Positions 17,823 to 25,913 of a stretch of DNA of 64,000 nt are shown here, piece by piece; position 1 is the stretch's first letter; every line of letters begins with the position of its first letter. Origin of the DNA: Pseudomonas mohnii (lineage in GTDB: Bacteria; Pseudomonadota; Gammaproteobacteria; Pseudomonadales; Pseudomonadaceae). Where the stretch lies: contig NZ_FNRV01000001.1 of NCBI RefSeq assembly GCF_900105115.1, forward strand, positions 3,519,501-3,583,500. The letters run 5' to 3'. A program made the position numbers and the translations under genes. The notes under the pieces were generated by a model that saw only the letters and a list, made by a program, of their open reading frames with translations, ran no database searches and had not been told where the DNA came from.

Positions 17823-17836
17823 CTGTTATTATCCGC
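17823..17836 (+). promoter_or_regulatory. hemC promoter -10 region, motif shared with argH
   Basis: CTGTTATTATCCGC contains a TATTAT -10-like box 30-35 bases before the hemC ATG. No clear -35 is visible. Upstream, AATTCGC (17722-17728) and GCGAATT (17738-17744) form a small hairpin right at the algR stop codon. Confidence 0.45.
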
Positions 17837-17862
17837 CGTATCTTTTCAGTACGGATTGATCC

Positions 17863-18804
17863 ATGTCCTCTCGCCAGATCCGCATCGCCACCCGCAAAAG
17901 TGCTCTCGCCCTGTGGCAGGCCGAATATGTCAAAGCCCGTCTGGAAGAGGCCCATCCCGGTCTGCTCGTGACGTTGGTCCCCATGGTCAGCCGTGGTGAC
18001 AAGCTGCTTGATTCGCCACTGTCGAAAATCGGCGGCAAGGGCCTGTTCGTCAAGGAGCTGGAAACCGCGTTGCTGGAAAACGAAGCCGACATCGCCGTGC
18101 ACTCCATGAAAGACGTGCCGATGGACTTCCCCGAAGGTCTCGGCCTGTTCTGTATCTGCGAGCGTGAAGACCCGCGCGATGCATTCGTCTCCAATACCTA
18201 TGCCAGCCTGGACGAGTTGCCTGAAGGCAGTATCGTCGGCACGTCGAGCCTGCGCCGTCAGGCCCAATTGCTGACCCGTCGACCTGATCTGGAAATCCGC
18301 TTCCTGCGTGGCAACGTCAACACTCGCCTGGCCAAGCTTGATGCCGGTGAATACGACGCCATCATCCTTGCATCCGCCGGTTTGATTCGCTTGGGCTTTG
18401 AAGATCGCATTACGTCGGCCATCAGTGTCGACGACAGTCTGCCTGCTGGCGGACAGGGCGCCGTGGGCATCGAATGCCGCAGTGCAGACAGTGAAATTCA
18501 CGCATTGCTGGCGCCGCTGCATCACCAGGACACCGCCACCCGCGTCACCGCCGAACGTTCCCTCAACAAACACCTCAATGGTGGCTGCCAGGTGCCGATT
18601 GCCTGCTACGCCGTGCTTGAAGGCGAGCAGATCTGGTTGCGTGGCCTGGTGGGCGATCCGAATGGCGGTCTGCTGCTCAGTGCTGAAGCCCGCGCGCCAC
18701 GAGGCGAGGCCGAGGCCCTGGGTGTGCAAGTGGCCGAAGACCTGTTGAGTCAGGGCGCCAACGAGATTCTCAAAGCGGTCTATGGCGAGGCAGGTCACGA
18801 GTGA
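17863..18804 (+). CDS. hemC: Porphobilinogen deaminase (hydroxymethylbilane synthase)
   Basis: The protein has 313 residues. It polymerises four porphobilinogens to hydroxymethylbilane. Cys242 in [10 protein letters not shown] carries the dipyrromethane cofactor; other conserved parts are RKSALALWQ, the HSMKDVP loop with the catalytic Asp region, and the Arg-rich [12 protein letters not shown] cofactor-binding stretch. It opens the hemC-hemD-hemX-hemY operon and overlaps hemD by four bases. Its ribosome site is weak (GATTGATCC before the ATG). Confidence 0.97.
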   Translation: MSSRQIRIATRKSALALWQAEYVKARLEEAHPGLLVTLVPMVSRGDKLLDSPLSKIGGKGLFVKELETALLENEADIAVHSMKDVPMDFPEGLGLFCICEREDPRDAFVSNTYASLDELPEGSIVGTSSLRRQAQLLTRRPDLEIRFLRGNVNTRLAKLDAGEYDAIILASAGLIRLGFEDRITSAISVDDSLPAGGQGAVGIECRSADSEIHALLAPLHHQDTATRVTAERSLNKHLNGGCQVPIACYAVLEGEQIWLRGLVGDPNGGLLLSAEARAPRGEAEALGVQVAEDLLSQGANEILKAVYGEAGHE

Positions 18805-19568
18805 CGGGCTGGCGCCTGCTGTTGACGCGTCCGGCGGATGAGTCGGCGGCGCTGAGCAGTCTCCTGGCCGATCAGGGGATTTTCAGCAGCAGCTTGCCGC
18901 TTTTGGACATAGCGCCGATCCCTGCCTCTGACACAATGCGCCAGGTGATCCAGGAACTGGATCGCTACAGCGCTGTGATCGTGGTCAGCAAGCCCGCTGC
19001 TCGAATCGGGATCGAGTTGATCGACCGGTTTGGCTCGCCCTTGCCGCGCGTGAAATGGTTCAGCGTCGGCGCGGCGACGGCACAGATTCTTGCCGATCGT
19101 GGCCTGGATGTGAGCTGCCCGGCGCAGGGCGATGACAGTGAAGCCTTGCTTGAACTTGAGGCATTGCGCGAGGCCATCGCCGGGCCTGAACCGCGCGTGC
19201 TGATCATGCGCGGGGAGGGTGGTCGCGAGTTACTGGCAGAGCGCCTGCGCGAGCGAGGTGCTAGTGTCGAGTATCTGGAACTGTACCGTCGCGAACTGCC
19301 GCACTACCTGCCGGCCACGTTGCCACGGCAGATCGAAGCGGAACGCCTGAACGGGCTGGTGGTCAGCAGTGGACAGGGTTTTGAGCACCTGCATCAATTG
19401 GCTGGCGATGCCTGGCCACGGTTGGCGCGGTTGCCGTTGTTTGTACCAAGCCCCAGGGTTGCCGAGCTGGCACATGCCGCCGGAGCCCTGGCAGTTGTGG
19501 ATTGTCGCGGCGCCAGTGCCGCGGCTTTGCTGACGGCGTTACGGGAGCACCCCGTGCCCGTTCTCTAA
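18801..19568 (+). CDS. hemD: Uroporphyrinogen-III synthase
   Basis: The protein has 255 residues from GTG 18801, which overlaps the hemC stop (GTGA). It starts [15 protein letters not shown], with the typical N-terminal RP motif; the second half has [14 protein letters not shown], the conserved segment that closes the active cleft. It inverts ring D while cyclising hydroxymethylbilane to uroporphyrinogen III. HemD sequences are poorly conserved, so position after hemC is strong supporting evidence. Confidence 0.94.
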   Translation: MTGWRLLLTRPADESAALSSLLADQGIFSSSLPLLDIAPIPASDTMRQVIQELDRYSAVIVVSKPAARIGIELIDRFGSPLPRVKWFSVGAATAQILADRGLDVSCPAQGDDSEALLELEALREAIAGPEPRVLIMRGEGGRELLAERLRERGASVEYLELYRRELPHYLPATLPRQIEAERLNGLVVSSGQGFEHLHQLAGDAWPRLARLPLFVPSPRVAELAHAAGALAVVDCRGASAAALLTALREHPVPVL

Positions 19569-19584
19569 TGCAAAGGATGGATAC

Positions 19585-20727
19585 GTGAGCGAAACAGCCT
19601 TGCCTAAAGATGACGTCCGGCCAGTGCTCGATGCACCGGTTGAAACACCACCACCTGCGGCAGAGCCGCGCCGAGGCAATGGGCTGGCGATTGTCGCGCT
19701 GTTGTTGGGCGCTGCCGGTATCGCAGTGGGTGGTTGGGGAGTCTGGCAGGTGCGTCACCTGCAATCGACTAACCAACAACAGCTGAGTCAGGTGCAGGCG
19801 TTGAGTGATGAGGCGCAAAGCCTGAAGCTCAATGAACAACGCCTGAGCGCGCGCCTGGAACAAATGCCGGGCGCCGATGTGCTGGAGGAGCGCAGTCGCC
19901 TGGTGATTCAGCTGCAGGGTGATCAGCAGCGCCTGAACCAGCGACTGGAAACCGTTCTCGGTGCCAGCCGCAAGGATTGGCGCCTGGCCGAGGCCGAGCA
20001 CTTGCTGCGTCTGGCCAGTTTGCGATTGTCTGCCTTGCAGGACATCAGCAGCGCCCAGGCCCTGGTGCAGGGCGCCGATGAAATTCTGCGCGAACAAAAT
20101 GATCCCGGAGCCTTCGCCGCCCGCGAGCAAGTGGCCAAAACCCTGGTGGCTTTGCGCAGCACCGAGCAACCGGATCGCACTGGGTTGTTCTTGCGGCTGG
20201 GGGCTTTGCGTGAGCAGGTGATCGGCCTGACCGAACTGGCGCCCGAGTACAAGGATCGTGGCGAATCGTTGTTGGGCCTGACCGCCGATGGTGACGGCGC
20301 CAGCCGTTGGGCCCAGTGGTGGGATCAGATTTCTCGCTACATCCGCATCGATTTCAACGCCGATAAAAACGTCCGCCCGTTACTGGCCGGGCAGAGCCTG
20401 AGCCAGGTGCGACTGGCCCTGAGCCTGACGCTCGAGCAAGCGCAATGGGCCGCACTCAATGGTCAGCCTGCGGTTTACAGCCAGGCACTGGACGAAGCGC
20501 GCGATGTGCTCAAGGGCAACTTCAACCCGGACAATCCGCAGAGCAAAGTGATGCTTGAGCAGGTGGCCGAGTTGAGCAAGCAGCCCGTCACCGTGGTCAC
20601 CCCGGACCTGACCGGCACACTGAGTGCGGTTCAGGCTTACCTGGAACGACGTAACGTGAACGCCGAAGACTCGGTCAAGCCAATGGCCAAACCTGCCGCG
20701 AACACCGCGCAGGAGGCCACACCATGA
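19585..20727 (+). CDS. hemX: HemX family membrane protein (putative uroporphyrinogen-III C-methyltransferase)
   Basis: The protein has 380 residues from GTG 19585. A Pro-rich cytoplasmic N-terminus (1-32) is followed by one membrane helix (about 36-55, IVALLLGAAGIAVGGWGVW) and a long coiled-coil/helical periplasmic domain with QQLSQVQALSDEAQSL and the conserved DWRLAEAEHLLRLASLRL. Although often named a methyltransferase, it lacks an SAM-binding domain; its real role is unclear, perhaps a scaffold for haem enzymes. It ends with an Ala-rich tail and overlaps hemY by four bases. Confidence 0.92.
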   Translation: MSETALPKDDVRPVLDAPVETPPPAAEPRRGNGLAIVALLLGAAGIAVGGWGVWQVRHLQSTNQQQLSQVQALSDEAQSLKLNEQRLSARLEQMPGADVLEERSRLVIQLQGDQQRLNQRLETVLGASRKDWRLAEAEHLLRLASLRLSALQDISSAQALVQGADEILREQNDPGAFAAREQVAKTLVALRSTEQPDRTGLFLRLGALREQVIGLTELAPEYKDRGESLLGLTADGDGASRWAQWWDQISRYIRIDFNADKNVRPLLAGQSLSQVRLALSLTLEQAQWAALNGQPAVYSQALDEARDVLKGNFNPDNPQSKVMLEQVAELSKQPVTVVTPDLTGTLSAVQAYLERRNVNAEDSVKPMAKPAANTAQEATP

Positions 20728-21962
20728 AGCGCCTGTATGTGATCGTGTTTCTGGTCATCGCTGCTACGGCGGCGCTAGGCTTGGCGATTGCCGAGCACTC
20801 GGGCTACGTGCTGATCGCTTACAAGACGTTCAGATACGAATCGAGCCTCTGGGCAACGCTGGCTTTGGTGGCCGTCCTTTGGCTGCTGTTCTGGGGCATC
20901 AAGGCATTGATCGAGTTGGTAACGACTTCCAGTGGCGTGGTCAACCCGTGGTCACGGCGCAATCGCAGTCGTCGGGTGCAGGTCGCCATCGAGCATGGTC
21001 AACTGGATCTGGCGGAAGGTCGCTGGGCCAGCGCGCAGCGTCATCTGGCCCGGGCGGCGGAAGCCGAGCGCCAGCCGCTGCTGTACTACCTCGGCGCTGC
21101 CCGAGCCGCGAACGAACAAGGTCATTACGAGGAAAGCGACAACCTGCTGGAGCGTGCGTTGGAGCGTCAGCCACAGGCCGAGCTGGCAATCGCCTTGAGC
21201 CACGCACAATTACAGACTGATCGCGGCGACACCGAAGGCGCCCTCGCGACCCTGCAAGCGATGCACGAGCGCCACCCTCATAACGTGCAGACCCTGCGCC
21301 AGTTGCAGCGCTTGTATCAGCAGCGAGGCGATTGGTCGGCCCTGATTCGTCTGCTGCCGGAGTTGCGCAAGGACAAGGTCCTGCCAGCCGCTGAATTGGC
21401 CGAACTTGAACGTCGCGCCTGGGGCAAGAACCTGTCTCTGGCGGCGCATCAGGAAGCAGACGGAACCGTCGGCTTGCAAACGCTCAACCGCGCCTGGCAG
21501 CAGTTGAATTCGGCCCAGCGTCAAGAGCCGCAACTGGTGCTGGCCTATGCCGAGCAATTGCGCCAGCTGGGTGCTCAGGTCGAAGCTGAAGAGGTGCTGC
21601 GCACGGCACTCAAGCGCAGCTTTGACAGTCACCTGGCTCGGCTCTACGGATTGGTTCGCGGTGGTGATCCGGCGCGTCAACTGCAATTCGCCGAGGGCTT
21701 GCTCAAGGATCAACCGGCCGACCCGAGCCTATTGCTGACCCTGGGTCGCCTGTGCCTGCAAAGCAGCCTGTGGGGCAAGGCGCGGGATTATCTGGAAAGC
21801 AGTCTGCGCGTGCAGCGCAACCCGGAAGCCTGCGCCGAACTGGCTCGGCTGCTGGCGCAGATGGGTGATACCGAGCGCAGTAATCAGCTGTTCCAGGAAG
21901 GTCTGGGCTTGCTGGATGAGCGCTTGTTGGCAGCACCGCTGCCGTTGCCGGCTCACGCTTGA
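20724..21962 (+). CDS. hemY: HemY family TPR membrane protein
   Basis: The protein has 412 residues. Two N-terminal membrane helices (about 3-22 and 40-62) flank a short loop with a conserved HSGYVLIAYKTFRYESS. The rest is a chain of TPR-like helices (AEGRWASAQRHLARAAE, ALERQPQAELAIALSHAQLQ and others). HemY is a scaffold-type protein of the proteobacterial hem operon and is not the protoporphyrinogen oxidase that bears the same name in Bacillus. ATGA overlap with hemX. A GGTCGCCC/GGGCGATCC hairpin without T-run follows at about 21974. Confidence 0.93.
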   Translation: MKRLYVIVFLVIAATAALGLAIAEHSGYVLIAYKTFRYESSLWATLALVAVLWLLFWGIKALIELVTTSSGVVNPWSRRNRSRRVQVAIEHGQLDLAEGRWASAQRHLARAAEAERQPLLYYLGAARAANEQGHYEESDNLLERALERQPQAELAIALSHAQLQTDRGDTEGALATLQAMHERHPHNVQTLRQLQRLYQQRGDWSALIRLLPELRKDKVLPAAELAELERRAWGKNLSLAAHQEADGTVGLQTLNRAWQQLNSAQRQEPQLVLAYAEQLRQLGAQVEAEEVLRTALKRSFDSHLARLYGLVRGGDPARQLQFAEGLLKDQPADPSLLLTLGRLCLQSSLWGKARDYLESSLRVQRNPEACAELARLLAQMGDTERSNQLFQEGLGLLDERLLAAPLPLPAHA

Positions 21963-22189
21963 CCGTGAGTGAAGGGTCGCCCGAAGGGCGATCCGATGGC
22001 GAAAACTTTGTCGGAATTTTACTTTCGTGATGCGTCTTCAGCAGAATCCTACAAGGGGCTACACCTGATCCTCTGGCCTCTGTCGGGAATTCCCTACACT
22101 TGCGCTGAAGTGTCCCTGCCGACCTGTCTTGAAAGGCCGTTGCGCTTTCCTCTACCGTAGCTGTCGGTCCTTACTGTTACGGAAAAGCC

Positions 22190-22741
22190 ATGCCTCTGGC
22201 CTGCTCACGCTCCCTGTTTTTCCTGGTTTTCATTGCGGGCGCCCTGGTTCTGGGTGTGTCGTACTATCTGGAGTATGCAGTCGGCCTCCAACCTTGTGGT
22301 TTGTGCCTGTTGCAACGAGGTTGCCTGGCACTGCTGACGGGTGTCTGTCTGATGGCTTCGGTGCAGGGACCCGGTCGCTTCGGGACTGTCCTGTATTGGC
22401 TGTTCGGTGTGCTTTTCAGCCTGGCCGGAACGGTCATCGCGTGGCGGCAGGTGTTGCTGCAAAGCGATCCGGCAAATCAGTTGTCGACTTGCGCGCCCAA
22501 TCTGAGTGATCTGTTCGCCGGTTCGCCCTGGATGTGCGTCGTGCGGCAGATGTTCAAAGGCACCATCGACTGCGCTCAGATCTCCTGGACCCTGTTTGAC
22601 TTGAGCATCCCGGAGTGGAGCCTGCTGTTCTTTATCTCGATGATGACCCTGGGGATTTATCAGCTGTTGCGTCAAGCCTGGGTCGCCTTGCGGCGACCAC
22701 TTAGCGGCGAGTCGTCGCACCGGGCGCTTGTGGGTGATTAA
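22190..22741 (+). CDS. dsbB: Disulfide bond formation protein DsbB
   Basis: The protein has 183 residues with four membrane helices. The first periplasmic pair is Cys36/Cys39 (LQPCGLCLLQR), which reacts with quinone; the second pair, in STCAPNL and GTIDCAQ, reoxidises DsbA. The first-pair motif and short loops identify DsbB. It lies after the hem operon with a 227-base gap in which I see no gene; the gap includes the hairpin near 21974. The ribosome site (CGGAAAAG) is modest. Confidence 0.93.
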   Translation: MPLACSRSLFFLVFIAGALVLGVSYYLEYAVGLQPCGLCLLQRGCLALLTGVCLMASVQGPGRFGTVLYWLFGVLFSLAGTVIAWRQVLLQSDPANQLSTCAPNLSDLFAGSPWMCVVRQMFKGTIDCAQISWTLFDLSIPEWSLLFFISMMTLGIYQLLRQAWVALRRPLSGESSHRALVGD

Positions 22742-22772
22742 ACACTTGTATGAACTTTATCGGCTGCGTACC

Positions 22773-22799
22773 TTGAAGCCACAGACGTGCGGGCATAAT
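22773..22799 (+). promoter_or_regulatory. Candidate algQ promoter
   Basis: TTGAAG (22773-22778), 15 bases, then CATAAT (22794-22799). The spacing is short, so only the -10 is convincing. It lies 120 bases before the algQ start, leaving a longish leader. Confidence 0.4.
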
Positions 22800-22918
22800 C
22801 TGGCCGGCACGTGTCATTGGAATTATGTTGCTCGATGACGCTCTGCCTGGCCGATTCTTGACCTTCAAGAGTATGACGGGTGTAGGGCAGCATGACCCAC
22901 AAGGGAAGAGAGATCGCC

Positions 22919-23377
22919 ATGCTCGAAAGTTGTCAGAATGCTCAAGAACGTTGGGGTGGAGTACATCTGCTGATCGATCGTTGGTTGCAGGAACGTCACG
23001 AACTGGTTCATGCCTATGACACTCTCGGTGCCAAGCCAGAGGCTCTGGGTGAAAACCGCAAACCTTTGCAGGAATTCTGTGGTGTCCTGGTTGATTACGT
23101 GTCCGCCGGGCATTTCGAAATCTACGAACAGCTGACCGGTGAAGCCAAGGCTTTCAATGACAAGCGTGGTCTGGAGTTGGCAGAAACCCTCTACCCGCGC
23201 ATCGACGTCATCACCGAAAAACTGCTCGCGTTCAATGACCTGTGCGATGCAGGCAAGTGCGTGGCAGAGAAATTCAAGGAACTGGGTGGTCTGTTGCACG
23301 AGCGCTTCGAGCTGGAGGATTGCCTGATCGAGGTTCTGCACACCGCTCACAAGGCAGAAGATTCGGTTCAGGCCTGA
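22919..23377 (+). CDS. algQ: Anti-sigma-70 factor AlgQ (Rsd family)
   Basis: The protein has 152 residues from ATG 22919. It starts [20 protein letters not shown] and continues as an all-helical bundle, with the conserved [19 protein letters not shown] and a C-terminal [17 protein letters not shown]. It binds region 4 of sigma-70 and frees core polymerase; in P. aeruginosa it affects alginate, polyphosphate and nucleoside diphosphate kinase levels. An in-frame ATG at 22892 would add nine residues; I kept the conserved MLESC start, which has its own AGAGAG signal. Terminator follows. Confidence 0.95.
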   Translation: MLESCQNAQERWGGVHLLIDRWLQERHELVHAYDTLGAKPEALGENRKPLQEFCGVLVDYVSAGHFEIYEQLTGEAKAFNDKRGLELAETLYPRIDVITEKLLAFNDLCDAGKCVAEKFKELGGLLHERFELEDCLIEVLHTAHKAEDSVQA

Positions 23378-23397
23378 ATTCACTCTTCGCAATACTG

Positions 23398-23425
23398 AAA
23401 ACGGTGCGCCTTGCGCACCGTTTTT
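23398..23425. terminator. Bidirectional terminator between algQ and the FKBP gene
   Basis: AAAACGGTGCGC pairs with GCGCACCGTTTT around three bases and is followed by T. It serves algQ on the plus strand and the convergent FKBP gene on the minus strand. Confidence 0.92.
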
Positions 23426-23437
23426 CGTTTCCGCCAT

Positions 23438-24103
23438 TCAGCCAGTGGCGCCGCGCAATTCGACTTCGAACACCAGCGGTGTAAACGGCGCGATCAAGTC
23501 GCCGGCACCATCGGCGCCATAGGCTTGCGCCGATGGAATCACCAGGCGCCATTTCGCGCCGACCGGCATTTGCTGCAGTGCGCTGCGCCATCCGCTGATC
23601 ACGCTATCGAGACTGAACCATTGCGGCTGACTGTTCTGGTCGAACACTGTGCCGTCGGGAAGGCGACCGACATACAGCACCTGGACCTTGCCGTTTGGCC
23701 CGGCCTTGGCACCCGTACCTGGCGCCAGTTCTGTCAGTAGTATTCCATCCGCCAGTTCACGAACACCGGGCCTGGCTTTTTCATCGGCGAGAAAACGCTG
23801 TTCTTTTTGCAGCGCCAATTCGCTTTGCGGCTCAGGTGTTTGCATGGCGACACGGGCTTCGTGCTCGTTGAGGATCTGTTCGATCTGCTCGTCTTTCAAC
23901 GCCAGTGGCTTGCCTTGATAGGCTTGCTGCAAACCTTCGACGAGCGCCTGAAGTTGAAGATCGGGAACCTCCTGGCGCAGGCGTTCACCGAGGCTCGCAC
24001 CCAGGCTGTAAGCGAGGTCGTGAGCGTCATTTTCCGGCGTTTTTTCTGCAGCGTGGGCCGCGGAAAAAATCACGCACAGCGATAAAAAAAAGTAGCGCGA
24101 CAT
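23438..24103 (-). CDS. FKBP-type peptidyl-prolyl isomerase (FkpA/FklB-like)
   Basis: The protein has 221 residues. A signal peptide (MSRYFFLSLCVIFSAAHA, cut before AEKT) is followed by a helical dimerisation domain (DLAYSLGASLGERLRQ) and a C-terminal FKBP domain (about 115-221) with KVQVLYVGRLPDGTVFDQN, PQWFSLDSVISGW and the closing YGADGAGDLIAPFTPLVFEV. It folds periplasmic proteins by proline isomerisation. I chose ATG 24103 with GGAGAG five bases away; a GTG two codons upstream is possible. This isomerase lies between algQ and algP as in P. aeruginosa. Confidence 0.92.
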   Translation of the reverse strand: MSRYFFLSLCVIFSAAHAAEKTPENDAHDLAYSLGASLGERLRQEVPDLQLQALVEGLQQAYQGKPLALKDEQIEQILNEHEARVAMQTPEPQSELALQKEQRFLADEKARPGVRELADGILLTELAPGTGAKAGPNGKVQVLYVGRLPDGTVFDQNSQPQWFSLDSVISGWRSALQQMPVGAKWRLVIPSAQAYGADGAGDLIAPFTPLVFEVELRGATG

Positions 24104-24295
24104 GGGCACTCTCCAGCCTGAGATGCGGGCGATTATGCCAGTGAGAATGCGTTCAACGGTGAACTGCTTTTACACAAGCGCAGAACATTTTCGATTCGTT
24201 GCAACGCAACGCTTTGGATACTGTCAAGATGCCCTAGCGGCGGTAGCAGCAGAGGTCTAGTATGAGCCGCACCCACGTCAGCCAGGAGGTAAACC

Positions 24296-25402
24296 ATGTC
24301 GGCCACCAAGAAGCCTGTAAATACCCCGTTGCACTTACTTCAACAACTCTCGGGCAGCTTGCTCGAGCACTTAGAAACCGCTTGTTCCGAAGCGCTGGCT
24401 GATGCTGAAAAACTGCTCGCCAAGCTGGAAAAGCAGCGCGGAAAAGCGCAGGAAAAATTGCACAAATCCCGCACCAAGTTGCAGGACGCTGCATCGGCCG
24501 GCAAGGCCAAGGCGCAAGCCAAAGCCAAGGACGCAGTGAAGGAACTCGAGGAGCTGCTGGATGCCCTCAAGGATCGTCAGTCGGACACTCGCGGCTATAT
24601 CCTGCAGCTCAAGCGCGACGCTCAAGAAAGCCTGAAACTGGCCCAGGGCGTTGGTCGCGTTCAAGAGGCTGTCGGCAAGGCATTGTCCCTGCGTGCGGCC
24701 AAGCCTGCTGCGGCCCCTGCGAAGAAAACCGCTGCCAAACCGGTTGCTGCAAAAGCACCGGCCAAGCCTGCCGCCAAACCGGTTGCCAAGGCACCGGTGA
24801 AAGCCGCAGCCAAGCCTGCTGCAAAACCTGCGGCGAAAAAACCTGTCGCGGCCAGCGCTGCGAAACCGGCGGCTAAAACGACGGCTGCGAAACCGGCCGC
24901 TGCCAAACCGGTTGCTGCAAAAACAGCCGCTGCCAAACCGGCCGTAGCGAAAACTGCTGCTGCGAAACCAGCGGCCAAACCGGCAGCAAAAACGACCGCT
25001 AAACCTGCGGCCAAACCAGCCGCCAAAACTGCAGCGGCCAAGCCTGCTGCCAAGCCGGCCGCCAAACCTGTCGCCGCTAAAACCGCGGCCAAGCCAGCGG
25101 CTAAACCTGCTGCAAAAACGACGGCTAAACCAGCCGCCAAACCTGCTGCGGCGAAACCTGCCGCTGCTGCCAAGCCAGTCGCAGCCAAGCCTGCTGCAAA
25201 ACCTGCGGCCAAACCAGCGGCTAAACCCGCCGTGAAAAAACCGGTTGCCGCCAAGCCGGCCACCGCGCCAGTTGCCAAGCCAGCCGTCCCGGCTGCGGCG
25301 GCAGCACCTGCTCCGGTCGCCACCCCCTCGACAGCCGTGTCTGCACCAACGCCGGCCGCTGTTCCGAGCGCAGCTACCACCAACCCAACCAGCGCTTCCT
25401 AA
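24296..25402 (+). CDS. algP: Histone H1-like protein AlgP
   Basis: The protein has 368 residues. The first 130 residues are helical and Lys/Glu-rich (LLAKLEKQRGKAQEKLHKSR, AKAQAKAKDAVKELEELL) and the rest is a long series of KPAA, AKPA and TAAK repeats resembling histone H1 tails. AlgP (AlgR3) was described as an alginate-linked histone-like regulator in P. aeruginosa; in general it is taken to bind DNA through the basic tail. It has a strong ribosome site (CAGGAGG, six bases). The stop codon overlaps that of the convergent TIGR02444 gene. Confidence 0.94.
   Translation: MSATKKPVNTPLHLLQQLSGSLLEHLETACSEALADAEKLLAKLEKQRGKAQEKLHKSRTKLQDAASAGKAKAQAKAKDAVKELEELLDALKDRQSDTRGYILQLKRDAQESLKLAQGVGRVQEAVGKALSLRAAKPAAAPAKKTAAKPVAAKAPAKPAAKPVAKAPVKAAAKPAAKPAAKKPVAASAAKPAAKTTAAKPAAAKPVAAKTAAAKPAVAKTAAAKPAAKPAAKTTAKPAAKPAAKTAAAKPAAKPAAKPVAAKTAAKPAAKPAAKTTAKPAAKPAAAKPAAAAKPVAAKPAAKPAAKPAAKPAVKKPVAAKPATAPVAKPAVPAAAAAPAPVATPSTAVSAPTPAAVPSAATTNPTSAS
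24700..25330 (+). repeat. KPAA-type coding repeats in algP
   Basis: Degenerate 12-base units (for example AAACCTGCGGCC, AAGCCTGCTGCC) encode tandem KPAA, with KTAA and KPVA variants. Such arrays are prone to slippage and length variation between strains. Confidence 0.9.
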
Positions 25403-25863
25403 GTGCCGGATACCGCGACGCGCAGCTGACGCAGCGCGTCGCGGTCCAGGTGGGCGGCGCCTGCCGCTACACCTTCCAGCCAGGCCGAGAGATCGGTCCC
25501 TTTCTCTTGTGGCCAACCTTGGGCCGATCGCTCCAGTCGTAGCAACAGATGTCGCTCGGCTTCCAGTTCCAGGGTCTTCACCTGTTCGCGCAGCCCATGC
25601 AGGTCGGCGTCCAGCATGGCGATGGTTTTCCATTGCGTGCGTAATGCCCGCAACGGTTGCACCACATCGTTGTCCCACGGCTCAGCCACACTGCGAAGTT
25701 GCTGCAGGCGCTGCTCATTGCAGGCCACTCCCCGCTGTCCCAGCCATGCCGCACACAGCAGCAGGCACACGTTGACGCCCGCCGACTGCAATTGCAGGCA
25801 CGCCTGTTCAACGCCCGGGCGGGCATAAGTGCTCAGGGAAAAGCTCCACAGGTCAGAGGACAT
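25399..25863 (-). CDS. TIGR02444 family protein
   Basis: The protein has 154 residues, predicted all-helical, and starts MSSDLWSFSLSTYARPGVEQ. The hydrophobic core segment VCLLLCAAWLGQRG (about 32-45) and the conserved VVQPLRALRTQWK (about 66-78) fit this uncharacterised proteobacterial family. No enzymatic motif is seen. It is convergent with algP, overlapping it by four bases at the stop codons, and divergent from the ABC-F gene. The shared terminator region is therefore inside coding sequence, which is compact and unusual. Confidence 0.88.
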   Translation of the reverse strand: MSSDLWSFSLSTYARPGVEQACLQLQSAGVNVCLLLCAAWLGQRGVACNEQRLQQLRSVAEPWDNDVVQPLRALRTQWKTIAMLDADLHGLREQVKTLELEAERHLLLRLERSAQGWPQEKGTDLSAWLEGVAAGAAHLDRDALRQLRVAVSGT

Positions 25864-25913
25864 AGTGCTACTCGCGCCAGTTGCGAGCGAAGCTGGTAGA
25901 CTCCGCCGCCATT

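Noticed and set aside
24371..25678. Minus-strand Gly/Arg/Phe-rich and Ala/Gly-rich frames opposite algP
   Set aside because: They are translations of the algP repeat in other frames; they have no ribosome site and exist only because the repeat lacks stops.
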